This document shows, in pieces, positions 1 through 10,290 of a stretch of DNA of 64,000 bases. The notes under the pieces were generated by a model that worked only from the letters and a program-made list of their open reading frames with translations, had not been told where the DNA came from and did no database searches. Numbering within the stretch: position 1 is the stretch's first letter; each line of letters begins with the position of its first letter. Location of the stretch: assembly GCA_014925825.1 (NCBI GenBank), contig JACGCK010000011.1, forward strand, positions 434,001 to 498,000, written 5' to 3'. Made by a program: the position numbers and the translations under genes. This DNA is from Pholiota molesta (taxonomy: Eukaryota; Basidiomycota; Agaricomycetes; Agaricales; Strophariaceae).

Positions 1-38
1 TACTAACCATATCTTCGCGCTCCCCATTTAACCTACAG

Positions 39-1732
39 GATGTCATCGCCCCGTAATTACAGACAAGGAGCTCGTAAACATCATCAAGCTCTTCAACGCC
101 CGCGGCTCTAACGTCTCAGGCCCTAAACGCCTCGAGTGGACATGTGCCGCCTGTCTCAAAGGGAAGGGCGCGGCCGCAGACAGCTCTGGCTCGACCTCCA
201 CAGAAAGGCCCAGAGCCATCAGCACTGATGATAAGTCAGGATTAGCATCGGGGTCAGGTGGTGCATCGGGTTCGACTCTAATTGCGACGCGTCCGCTACA
301 GGCGCCCGTGACCGCAAAATCCAATACTACTATCCGCCCTCCGGCTCAAGCAAGGAAACAGTCGTCCGCAATATACATCGACGATGACGACGACGAAATC
401 CAAATCATCGAAAATCCTCTTGCAGTCGCTTCCAGTGCTGGTCCTAGTACTATTCGAGCTCCCGCTCATCCTCCTCGTCCACAACCACAGCCGAAAGCTC
501 TACCGCAACCTCAAGCGCCCGTCCCTACGCAGACGCTACCTAGACCACCTCTACCACTCAACAGCGTAAAATCGGCAGCAACTGCACAACCATCAAGGCC
601 TCCCGCACCATCGATCGCGCGTCCCAAAACCACTTCTGCAGTAAGCACTTCCACCACCGCCCCTCCAAGCACAAGCCGCAATGCCATATTACCTTCGTCA
701 ACACCGACAGATTCGGGACGCCAGCCTGAAGGCCCACCCGCTAGCGCTAGCGCCACCGTCGATCCGCTCCCCAAACCTGCTCCTGGTCCTGTGCCGCAAG
801 CTCACCCATCGGTCCCAAGACCACAGACCGTCCGCCCACAACACGCGGCGAAGAGCGCAAGTTTGCGTCCGCAGGCAGCAAAGAAGACCGTAAATGCAAA
901 AGCGCCCGTCTCAGCCCAGTCCACATCCCCGCCGACATCAAAATCCACATCCGGGCCCTCATCATCTGCCGCGCACGCCTCAGGCTCGCGCGCGGGTGCA
1001 GGCGTGCGTGTCATAGACGACCCCGTGAGTTTCCCCTTGAGTACAGCGCCCGCGCCCGCGTCCTTTGCGCGGACGATGACCGCCCCCACGGGCGCGGCGG
1101 CGGCGGGGCGGGGCAGGATCTCCGTCCATCGCGGCGCGGACGAGAGCGACGAGGAGGAGGAGGAGGAGCTGGACGTCGACGGGGATGAGGACGAACTCGA
1201 CGTCGACGGGGCCGGGGACAGCGAGGATACGCGCGCGATCGGCAGGAGCGGCGCACGCACCGCGCTCCGCGTGTCGGAATCGAAAGTCAGACTGACGGGC
1301 GGCCCTCCCGCGCCTGGGCCGGGTGCTACCGTTGCCCTCCCGCGTCGCCTCCCGGAGTGGATCAACGCGTGCGCGGAGGCCGCTGACGATCGCGCGCCCG
1401 CGCGGGATATGTGGGCCCGCGCCGGTGTGCGGCGACGCTCCGCGCCCACTCGCTCCGGTCCAAATGCAGCACAAACCGCGTCTGCGGAGGTGCGCCTGCC
1501 TTTGACCTCGCGGCGCGCGCGGAAGGCGTTTAAGGTCGTGCATAGACCCGTGGGCGGGCCGCCTGTCGGCCATGGAGGGGATGAGGGGAAGGGGAAAGGG
1601 AAAGGCAAGGAAAAGGAAAAGGAGGGGGTGGTGCGGGCGGCTGCGCGGAATCCCAGCTTGGTGTTGGGTGCGCCGTTCTTCTTCGCTGCGGATGCGTGGA
1701 CGGTGAAGAGGATGGCTGAGCTTGGGATTTGA
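39..1732 (+). CDS. PHD-like zinc-finger protein, 3' part (partial)
   Basis: The window opens in an intron (TACTAAC branch-point-like sequence at the first bases, acceptor AG at 37-38); the exon then runs to a stop at 1730-1732. Its first residues hold a CH pair and then W-x-C-x-x-C (EWTCAACLKGK), the form of the last zinc ligands of a PHD finger, but the earlier ligands lie outside the window. The rest (about 540 residues) is low complexity: proline/serine/alanine-rich, an acidic island (poly-Asp near the start, a Glu/Asp block around base 1150) and a Lys/Gly-rich tail. This composition fits a nuclear chromatin-associated protein, which is inference. No second domain is recognised. The GC-rich antisense frames are also open by composition only. 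Confidence 0.6.
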
Positions 1733-2568
1733 AGGCCAGTTTCATGGTAGTAGGCGACGTCCGTTTGTAGGAGTGTATCTGTATCTTGAACAACGTGCAT
1801 ATATTGCGATGCATCGTATTTTTTTTGTAAGTATGTAAAATAATGAAACGTATTTTCAATGGAATAAAGGGAAAGAATTATGAAGGCCCGGTTGGATTTT
1901 TTTTTTTGTCTCAGCGAAACAAAACGAAGCAAGAAAATACAACCTTGAATTCACAAAGGCGCCAGAGCGCATTGTCCCTTCTCGGGAACGAAAAACATTT
2001 ATTGGTACAGCATTTAGGCATTCAAAAAAAAAGAAGAATAAAACCAAGGTTTGAAAGGTCATTTCCCACCTTGCCACTTGTTGCCCACCAGCCAACAATC
2101 AACGATGGTTTGAACAGACCAATCGCAGAGAGTAAAAGATCCGTCCTCTCAGTCTCTTTCTACAATAGAGCTGGCCGAGTACAAGACAATTAGACGGGAA
2201 TGCAGAGCTCTGCACCTTCAGATATCAAAGCATTCAACGCAGCACAGCACCGCGCATACGTTGTGTGCGACATTCCAGTAGAAGCTACCCTTCCAGTTTA
2301 GACAGACAACTGGCAGCCCTTTTCGAACGGAGAAGTTCCATGAATCGCTGAGTTGAGGTTGAGTTGAGGCAATAATTTTGTACATTGATAGTGGACCGCA
2401 AGTTGGGCGATTCGCGATATAAGTCTATTCTATGCCCGGACATGTTGAGATATGAAGGCCATCCAGACAAGTTATACAAGGAGGAAGAGAACCAAAATTG
2501 AAAACTCTACTAGCAGAGCCAAGGAATCCCAGCTGAGAGAGTTGTCTTCTGGTGTCACGGACATGGGA
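1733..2568. other. Intergenic, convergent 3' ends
   Basis: Spacer between the converging PHD-like gene and the glycosyltransferase gene. It holds A/T-rich stretches and T-runs (about 1899-1907) typical of fungal 3' untranslated DNA. I see no gene in it; the open frame beginning near 2452 is antisense to the glycosyltransferase C-terminus. Confidence 0.5.
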
Positions 2569-4731
2569 CTAGACGGTGCGATCCACGAACTTCGCCAAAA
2601 ATGCGCGCAGCTCTCTCTTCCCAACACCGCCTTCCTCCCAGGCTTCTGCGATCTGCTTCTTAAAACGCGCGGCATTCAGTGCCAGCTCCTTTCCCATCGG
2701 TCCCCGAACAAGGTCGATCATCTCTCTGATCTCGCGCCCGACAGCTTCACGCGTACCGATGGGCGCACGGTCACCGAGTCTGCGGATAGGCTTCAAGCCG
2801 TGCTCGCCGGTGCGTACCTCGAAGAGCTCAATAGCAACTTTCTGCTCCCCGAGCTGGGCGATGCCGAGAGGCTGGTCAGCTGAAAATGGCCACCCAATTC
2901 TGTGAAATGCCTCTGAATGTGAGCAGTGGAATTAGTTGGCGCGATAGGAGGACTTACAAAGGAACACCACTTGCAAGCGCTTCTGTGATCCCTCCATGTC
3001 CACCATGGGTCATGAACCAGCCGATAGACTGCCAGCACGTAATTAACATGCAGAATATTTAGATTGTGCATAATTTTGCATACTTTATGGGTTAAAACAT
3101 ATTGCTGAGCGGCCCATTTGGTTAGTAGCCCCAAGCCTGAAGATTCGACCCTCTTCTGCAGTTCATCAGGTATGTTTGCAAAAGGCGACGCATAGCAGAA
3201 GATCTGATAATCTTTCAATGAGAATAAAAAAAGATAGATGTAGCATGAGACTCACGAAAGGCAATTCTTTCTCGATCAGTGCCTCTATAAGTTCCTCGAT
3301 ATAGGCCAGCTTTGCCGGCCAGAAAACCGTCCCAAAGGATATCTATTTTTGTAAGTAGTAAGTAGATGCAATGTGTCAGGCAAAAGCAGGCTCATGCACA
3401 AATAGAACGGATTTTTCTCCGTATTTCTGGAGAGACTTTTCCAAGAACACTTCAACGGCAGTGTCGCCTCTACTGCTGAGAGTGCTGTTACTGTATCCGA
3501 AAGGCAACAAAGGACCAACGGCATATGTAAACTTTCCCCAGCCAGCGAGCCAAGATCGTAAAGATTCTACTGATTCTACGTTCTCGTATGTCTCGGAGGT
3601 GGTGATAATCAATCCATCGCTTTCTTTTAAGAATCTGCGGAAGTGTTCAAGTGATACAAAAATTAATTGACTGGTTAATAATCATCGCAAGAAAATTTAA
3701 AGTGCTCACAGATACGCAGATTTTGATATGGCTGCCACTGGAGCTTGAAACAGAAGCTGGAAGCTGTTGCATCAATATATGAATAGGGCTGCTGCCAGAG
3801 ATGTCTACTTACATCTTGTGGGAAGAATTCATGATCATACATCGGGGGAATACCAGCTACATTGATAATCCTTCCATCCGTCGTTCGGAAAATCTTGTAG
3901 TCAACGCGTTAATAAATTGTGCCTCTGATGAATCAAGGACTCGTGTACCTTTTCGCCGATTTCTTCAGCAGATTCGCCTGTCCTTTGCGCCTCGGCTTCG
4001 ATCAGGGCGTCTAAATCGCCCAGACCGCCAATCTCTTGCGGACCGCTGAGGCGGATAACAGATGCTGCAGTCGAAGAGACCCAAGCTACAACAGGTATAG
4101 AGCTACCAGTAACCTCCCGCGTGGCGCGCAGCTGGCTTAAGCCAAAGAACTAGATGAAGTAAATGTTTCATGATAAATTTCAGTTGAAGCGTGGAAAGCG
4201 TACATCCATGATTATAGCAGTGGGTGCTGGGACTGCGCCATAAATTCTTCCTGTCTTGGCGCAAGTAAATGGCTTTTCCTCAAGGAGAGTCTGATACGCA
4301 GTTGGGTATGCAGCGATAAACTCCCCCATAACCTTGAGTATATCATGTTCTTGGGTATCAAATGCCGCCATGACCCTATCGGAAGATAGAAACCAGCATT
4401 AATAATTGTCTGTTATCATCACTTCTTCAGCGGGACTGGTCACCTAATGTGGTTGCGAAGATGCGCAAGCGACGCGTCTTCGAAGTGGTTCGCTACGTCT
4501 GAAAGTGCTTTGTCGATGAGGGTGGGGGCAACAAAGACAGTCAAGATGAGATCATTGCGTTCGAGCACGAGCTTTGTGGCTAGCACAAGCAAAGGTCTGA
4601 CATGGCCTAGAGGTTCAGAAGGAAGTATCATAAGTATGTTATTTCATTAAATTCGGAACCGAAATTCTTAGAATCTTACCCCAGGCTGGCATTGCCAGAA
4701 GAATCAAGTGGGTGGCTTTGGTGGACGACAT
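2569..4731 (-). CDS. Family-1 glycosyltransferase (UDP-glycosyltransferase)
   Basis: A GT1 (GT-B fold) enzyme that would move a sugar from a UDP-sugar to a small hydrophobic acceptor. It starts at 4731 (MSSTKATHLILLAMPAWG); an intron from 4679 joins in frame to GHVRPLLVLATKLV, the acceptor-side N-terminal motif G-H-x-x-P. The C-terminal half carries the PSPG-type nucleotide-sugar box: WAAQQYVLTHK, then after an intron GWFMTHGGHGGITEAL and an xSGVPL ending. It ends with a helical tail (AFLAKFVDRTV). About eight short introns split the gene. It is a singleton with no biosynthetic neighbours, so its acceptor cannot be guessed. WAAQQ replaces the usual WAPQ. Confidence 0.85.
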
Positions 4732-5355
4732 GGTTAGGTACTTCGAAGCACAACTTGTTTTGGATTTTTGAAAGAGGATACCTGTTGTTTTATACTCAAG
4801 TCTGCGAGAGTTATTTATATCATCTCACCTATAGGGACTTATAAGTATAGGCAACCGTGATAATAGCATAAAACGTCTTACCCAATCCACCTCGATGATC
4901 TTCTAACGATAGACCGCACAGGCAATTTTAGTCATCGTTTGTCAGATTCGTGAGATTTTCATGAAATTTGCGGGAGAGTTGAAAGCTATTTCCTATCATT
5001 ATAAGTCTTTTACGTGGGATAGAGCTTCTATTTCACATTGGTGTCAATACATGTTAGCGATGAGAAATTAACTTATCGAGCCTGGAACGTGTTATAATCT
5101 CACTTCAGGCTTCAACTGTGTCAAAGCACGGTGTTAGACTTTGGCTTGAGACGTGCTACCTATCTGAAAGCATAATGACAGGAGAGATGACAAGCTGTAG
5201 TTGCCAAGTGACAATATTTATGTGAATCCTTGCACGTGACGTGACAGACGCGACGAAATTGTATGCTTGTCGGAGTCGTTCAAGTTCTTCAAATTCCTCT
5301 CGTCTTCCATCAATTATAATAAGTTTCTTTTCTTGCGCCTTGCGACACCAATAAC
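4732..5355. other. Intergenic, divergent promoter region
   Basis: AT-rich spacer between the divergently transcribed glycosyltransferase and PRI1 genes, so it should contain both promoters. A TATTTATAT-like stretch lies near 4811, upstream of the glycosyltransferase start. No further gene or repeat is seen. Confidence 0.4.
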
Positions 5356-6913
5356 ATGAACGTCGATATCGACAATGAACCGACTTCAGCAGGTACGACT
5401 TTACCCTCGCAGATAAGACACCCATTGGTTACCTTCTGCACACAGAGGTCATGCTCGCGTTCTATCGTCGTCTATACCCCTTCAAGTCGATATACAACTG
5501 GCTAAACCATGAACATGCGCCAACGCGACTCTTTACCTACCGAGAATTTGCGTTCACGCTGCCGGGCGACGTCTACCTGCGCTACAACTCGTTCACCACC
5601 GCAGACGAGCTGAAGAAGCAAGTCTGCGACCTCAAACCGACGCGTTTCGAGATCGGGCCCGTCTATTCTGCTCGTGTACGTGCCTAGACGCGTGTTTATC
5701 TCCTATATCTATGCTTATGCAACGCTTCTCAGCCACGAGACAGGAAAACGATTCGTGCAGGGGCATTGACGCCCGTGCTTCGTGAACTCGTCTTCGATAT
5801 CGATATGACCGACTACGACCCCATCCGTACCTGCTGCTCAGAAGCCGACATCTGCAAGAGATGCTGGCAATTTATTGCTGCAGCAGTTCGCGTTCTGGAC
5901 TCGGCGCTGCGGGATCAGTTTGGGTATGAGAAACTGCTGTGGGTCTATTCAGGACGGCGTGGTATCCATTTGTGGATATCGGACAAGGAAGCTATGGAGT
6001 TGACGGACCAGCAGCGGAAGGCGCTCGTCGGGTGGCTCACGGCCGTGCAAGGTGGAAAAGAGAGTAGTAAGAAGCTCAATCTTCATACTGGAGGAAAACT
6101 TTCTCCGTCTATGCAGTGCGTCCACTCGTTGTCAACCATGGCACCTTATAATTTTCTTTACTTATCCTTCATTTCAAGGATGGCGCTCGATTACTTGAAA
6201 ACGATCTTTGGAGCTCTAATTCTTAGCAATCAAAATTGCTTTTTGTCGGAAGAGGGCTGGGAAGAGCTGCTGAAGGCCGTACCCGATTCACGCGCGGCCG
6301 ATACCTTGCGAACTAAATGGGAAGCTAATTCCTCTCGCCCCTCCGAAGATAAATGGTCCGACCTGTTAAAACAGGCTAATGCAAAGGTTACAGATACTCG
6401 TTATCATTTCCCCCCGTTACTGATCAACATCATGCACGTAGAATTTCATGAATGCATTGGAGGGCATCATTATCCAATATACCTATCCCCGGCTGGACGC
6501 TGAAGTCTCTAAACATCGCAACCATTTGTTGAAAGCTCCCTTCTGTGTTCATCCGAAAACTGGTCGCGTTTGTGTACCCTTAGATCTCGACATGATCGAG
6601 AATTTTGATCCTGAAAGCGTTCCAACGGTCGGGAAATTACTGAAAGAATTGGACGAGATTAAGAGGGAAGACGGAGACGGAAGCGAGTTTCATTCCGGTA
6701 CGTTCTCCTACATGCACAGCGTATATTGTCTAAAACTTCTGAATAGATTGGGAGAAAACATCCTTGAAGCCTTACATCGACCTGCTGGATCGGCATGCAC
6801 AGAGCCTGATGGAAGTGACAAGAAATGAGAAGCGTAAAACAGGTCTGTACCTTTTCTATACCTCCAGGGTTGCGAAGGAACTCACTCTATCGTATGAAGA
6901 TATGTCCTGGTAG
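5356..6913 (+). CDS. PRI1: DNA primase small (catalytic) subunit
   Basis: Catalytic subunit of the polymerase alpha-primase complex, which makes RNA primers for nuclear DNA replication. The start at 5356 gives MNVDIDNEPTSA, spliced to EVMLAFYRRLYPFKSIYNWL. Visible landmarks, in order: the substrate-binding FTYREFAFTLPGDVYLRY; the catalytic DxD in ELVFDIDMTDYD; a cysteine cluster CCSEADICKRCW (structural zinc site); YSGRRGIHLWISD; and, after an intron ending near 6431, YPRLDAEVSKHRNHLLKAPF and VHPKTGRVCVPLD. The last exon reads DWEKTSLKPYIDLLDRHAQSL and runs on in frame to a stop at 6911-6913. Five short introns are inferred; the open frames shift exactly at GT..AG pairs, so the gene appears intact. 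Length (about 430 residues) fits the family. Confidence 0.92.
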
Positions 6914-7250
6914 TCTTTTATCGTTAGTTTAGAATGTACATTACGGTCCAAATTTGTTTGCATTGCTGTCTGTACTTTTATGGAATCGTCGTCTCATCAT
7001 GAACCGTCTAAACAAAGCCACAAGACGCCAATATATACTCAAAGGCGGGGGACCTTTCAGTGATCTTGGTAGACAATCTTCAAACTATCAGGTCCTCCAA
7101 AAGTCTATCACAGATATAATACAGAGGTTCCGAGTCCCCAATCCGAGCGCTGGTGTCTTGCGGTACAGCATTGAATTTTCCAAGTTCACGCATGATCAAT
7201 CTGGGACAATATCATGGAAAGAAGTGTATGGCATGAGTGAAATAATGGAA
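6914..7250. other. Intergenic, convergent 3' ends of PRI1 and RPL12
   Basis: Spacer between the tail-to-tail PRI1 and RPL12 genes. A plus-strand open frame (6954-7511) crosses it but is mostly antisense to RPL12 and has no family resemblance. Confidence 0.5.
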
Positions 7251-7917
7251 TTATGCGTCAGGCACCTCAACGTCTCCGGAGTTAATGCCGTCGATGATAT
7301 CATGGGGTGGTTGACCGTCAACGGTGCAACCGATGCTCTGAGCAGTGCCCAGAATCTCCTTCACACACCCCGAGAGCTCCTTGGCGAGCGACTTCGACTT
7401 CATCGTTCGTGCAATATCGACGATCTCGTCGAGGGTAACGTTGCCGGAGTGCTTGATGTTCTTCTCCTTCTTGCGATCACGTGGGGGCTCTGTAAAAGCG
7501 GTTTGAGATGACAAGAACATGGGTACGAGATGGGCGCTTTAACGCACCCTTGAGAGCCTTGATGACAAGGGAAGATGCGGAGGGAACAACAGAGACGGCG
7601 GCTTGACGGTTCTGGATGGTGAGCTGGACGGTCACCCGTAGACCTTTCCAGGCAGAGGTGGCTTTGGCGATATCTTCTCCGACCTTTTTGGGCGACTATT
7701 CGGACAAAGTGAGCAAACTGGGTGTTTTGCTAGCGGGTTTCGTGCGGCATACCAGACCAAGAGGACCGATCTTGGGTGCAAGTGCAGAAGAGGCACCGAC
7801 TTCACCTCCGGTGGCACGAAGGTAGATGATCTTGATCTCAGTGGGGTCCTATTTGAAAGGGCTAAGCAACGGTTCGTTCTGCAGACGGGCAGGGGTAATT
7901 ACGATTTTTGGGGCCAT
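7251..7917 (-). CDS. RPL12: 60S ribosomal protein L12 (uL11)
   Basis: Cytosolic ribosomal protein of the GTPase-associated centre (stalk base) that binds 25S rRNA. The start at 7917 gives MAPKI; removing a GTAATT..AATAG intron joins it to [20 protein letters not shown]. Two more introns restore [20 protein letters not shown] and [20 protein letters not shown]. The C-terminal part shows the uL11 RNA-binding domain ending [19 protein letters not shown] and GDVEVPDA. About 165 residues and intact, as expected. The starting exon is only five codons, so the true N-terminus is hidden in a simple open-frame view. It is divergent from the cyclin gene, sharing a promoter region of about 218 bp. Confidence 0.95.
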
Positions 7918-8135
7918 TTTTGGGCGGGACGAGGGAGGCGGCGACGGACGGTGGGATCAATCACTGCACGCAGCGGACAGAGATGAAAAATAGAGTTCAG
8001 ACCCCGACGACCAACTGTACAGCGGGGTTGTATGCGCGTGTTAGGCTGTAGCCTGGCTCTTCTTTCCCCGAAGCACCGTCGTCCGCTGGTCATCGTTCCC
8101 GACGGCGCCACCACGATACCTTGGGCAATGGATTC
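7918..8135. promoter_or_regulatory. Shared divergent promoter, RPL12 / Pho80-like cyclin
   Basis: Only 218 bp separate the RPL12 start codon (minus) from the cyclin start (plus), so both promoters must lie here or overlap. No TATA box is evident. Placement rests on the gene starts, not on mapped transcripts. Confidence 0.4.
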
Positions 8136-9221
8136 ATGGAATCCGACAGCTCTGAACGGGTTGAGATCCCCCCGAACTTCGAAGAGGCTCCCGTAGACCA
8201 TCTTGTACAGCTAATTGGTAGTGCATGTCCGCTTCCAGAGTCCAATCCAGCGTGCTTACCGGCCCCTGTAGCAGATATGCTTGAGCGTTTAATATCCCAT
8301 AATGACCGCATACCCCTCTCGCCGTATGTCTTCGCCCCTCTCTGCCCGTCCGTCCCTCTGATGTCCTGCGCAGAGAATCGCTGACCCGATTCCACTCCCG
8401 GTCCTCCCCCAGCATCAGCGTGCTCGACTATCTCAAACGCATCGTGCGCTTCACGAACGTCGAGGTCGGCAGGCAGCCTTGCATCGCACCGCCTCCTTGC
8501 ACGCTGACGACCCCCACCCACTTTGTCTCCAGAAATCGTGTCTGCTCATCACGCTCTTTAACATCGATCAGATCTGCGCCCGCCTGCCCCTGTTCACGCT
8601 GTCATCCCTGACATGCCATCGCTTCGTCATCACCTCCATCACCGTCTCCAGCAAAGGGCTCTGCGATGCATTCTGTCCGAACAACCTCTACGCCCGCGTG
8701 GGCGGCATCCCAGTGACGGAACTCAACGTCCTCGAGCGCGAGTTCCTCTCCATGATTGATTGGAGATTGATGGTCAGCACCTGATTTTCTTCTTTTTTTG
8801 CTTCTTCTTCATTGCACCTTTCTGGCGCTTCTCTCTCTATCTGGAGTTTCTACACGTTCCTCACACGGTTCTTCTGCCTTGGCTTCTTTTTCCCCCTTCT
8901 CGGCAGTGCACTCGGGAAATCCTACAGGAGTATTATGTCAACCTCGTGCGCACGCACAGCGGCGGCAAATTCTACATCGCAGGAGAAGAATCGCCGAGCG
9001 TGTCATCCGACAGCGAGATCGACATGGACAGCGGGGGATCCTCGCCTACAGACACGCCGACGCCGGCGCAACCCTCGGCGGTCCTCCTCGAACCCGGGAC
9101 GACGGCGCAAGAAGTCGTCCAGCGGCCGACGATCGAGCAGAACATGGCGTTTGCCGCGCTCCAGCTCCAGCACTTACAACAGTCCCAGGAATTGGCGCAG
9201 CTCCAGCGAGATAGACCATAG
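8136..9221 (+). CDS. Pho80/Pcl-type cyclin
   Basis: A cyclin of the PHO80/PCL family, partner of a Pho85-type cyclin-dependent kinase (phosphate, glycogen or polarity control in yeasts). From the ATG at 8136, four short introns are removed to give: LIADMLERLISHNDRIPLSP, VLDYLKRIVRFTNVEKSCLL, the cyclin-box core TCHRFVITSITVSSKGLCDA, then GGIPVTELNVLEREFLSMID and CTREILQEYYVNLVRTH. HRFVITSIxxxxK is the family signature. A disordered Ser/Pro/Thr-rich tail and a Gln-rich helix (LQLQHLQQSQELAQLQ) follow. All splice joins keep the frame, so the gene is intact. Which Pcl subgroup it belongs to cannot be told by eye. Confidence 0.88.
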
Positions 9222-9779
9222 CACATGATGTTGCAGGATAGATAGAATAGAGAAACTTGATTTCATATTGTCTAAGAACTATGAATGCACAATGAGGGTG
9301 TGTTATTGGTTGATAATAAAAAGCAGACCGAGGCAAGCAGAGGAAAGAAAGAAGATAAAGGCAATAACAAAATAATTACATGTACCGTAAGTACCAAAGG
9401 GTAAAAGGATAAAAGATTGCAATGAGCGACGTCTTGTGTGTTGTGTATATGAGCTATGCTGAACCCTCAAGGGGGAAAAAGAATACAATCCTACTACAAT
9501 GATGTTGGGTGGATGGAGAGTGACAAGTAGTACATGTCATATTAAGAAGTTCGATGGGGTGGGGATGGAAATGGGGAATAGCAACCGCGCTCGAGCAAGG
9601 GAAAGAAAGAGGAAAAAAACACACCCAAGAAAATGAAACGGATGCGATGTGCAGTCTTCTCTTTTCTTTTTTTCGGGTGGCAAACAAAAGTTAACATCAT
9701 TGCGCTGGAGACCTGGAGCGAAGAACAAGATTTGACTGTGCGCACCGTGAAATATACTACTGTACCAATACAAGCGAGT

Positions 9780-9843
9780 GGGGGGAGGAGGTTGTATGTG
9801 GGGGAAGGGGGGAAGGGAGTAAGGGAGGGAGGAGGAAGGGGGG
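9780..9843 (+). repeat. G-rich purine tract with G-quadruplex potential
   Basis: A run of more than 60 bases almost free of C on the plus strand, with at least six runs of three or more G separated by short A/T spacers. This meets the usual pattern for intramolecular G-quadruplexes. On the minus strand it would read as a pyrimidine tract in the region downstream of the kinase gene. Confidence 0.6.
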
Positions 9844-10191
9844 ATTGCGAAAAGAAATGCGAGGTCCGTAATGCCGCGTCTGTATATGTGTGTGTCTTTC
9901 CTGCGTTCTGCGTTCTGCTGCTGCCTGCTGCTGCCGCCGCCGCCACCACCGCCTCTCTTCAACTGCTAGCCTATGCTTGCCTGCTCGCCGTGCACGAATT
10001 CCGTCCAACCAGATACGAAGAAAACACTTGAACCCAATGAAAGGAGGGAGAGGAAGAGCAATGCGGGAAAATGGGACGTGGGTAGGAGGGTAAAGTGTAT
10101 CTGGGTACCTGGAGGGAGCGGAACGGGGAAAAGATCGGGAACAATTCCACCAAACGCGCACAGCGAACAGCCCACTGAAATGTCCATAGGG

Positions 10192-10272
10192 TCATCATCA
10201 TCATCGTCGTCGTCGTCAACATCATCAAATTCATCCACCACCACCACCACCTCCTCCTTCCACCACCACCAC
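10192..10272. repeat. Trinucleotide repeat tract (TCA/TCG/CCA)
   Basis: Successive short runs of TCA, TCG, ATC and CCA/CAC triplets, placed just beyond the kinase stop codon and so probably within its 3' untranslated region. It is a simple-sequence repeat; the poly-Ser/Thr/His frames it creates are not considered coding. Confidence 0.6.
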
Positions 10273-10290
10273 ACTCCACACCAGCTTCTT

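Larger units (their letters stand above)
9222..10290. other. Long intergenic region between convergent genes
   Basis: About 1.07 kb between the 3' ends of the cyclin (+) and kinase (-) genes, unusually long for this window. It contains a strongly strand-biased G-rich tract and a trinucleotide-repeat tract, listed separately. Open frames here are repetitive and unlike proteins. No RNA gene recognised. Confidence 0.5.

Noticed and set aside
802..1932. Long antisense frames over the PHD-like gene
   Set aside because: Composition shadows of a GC-rich, low-complexity coding region; the plus strand has the coherent acidic and zinc-finger features.
6954..7511. 185-codon plus-strand open frame after PRI1
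   Set aside because: Half of it is exactly antisense to RPL12 coding exons and the rest resembles no protein.
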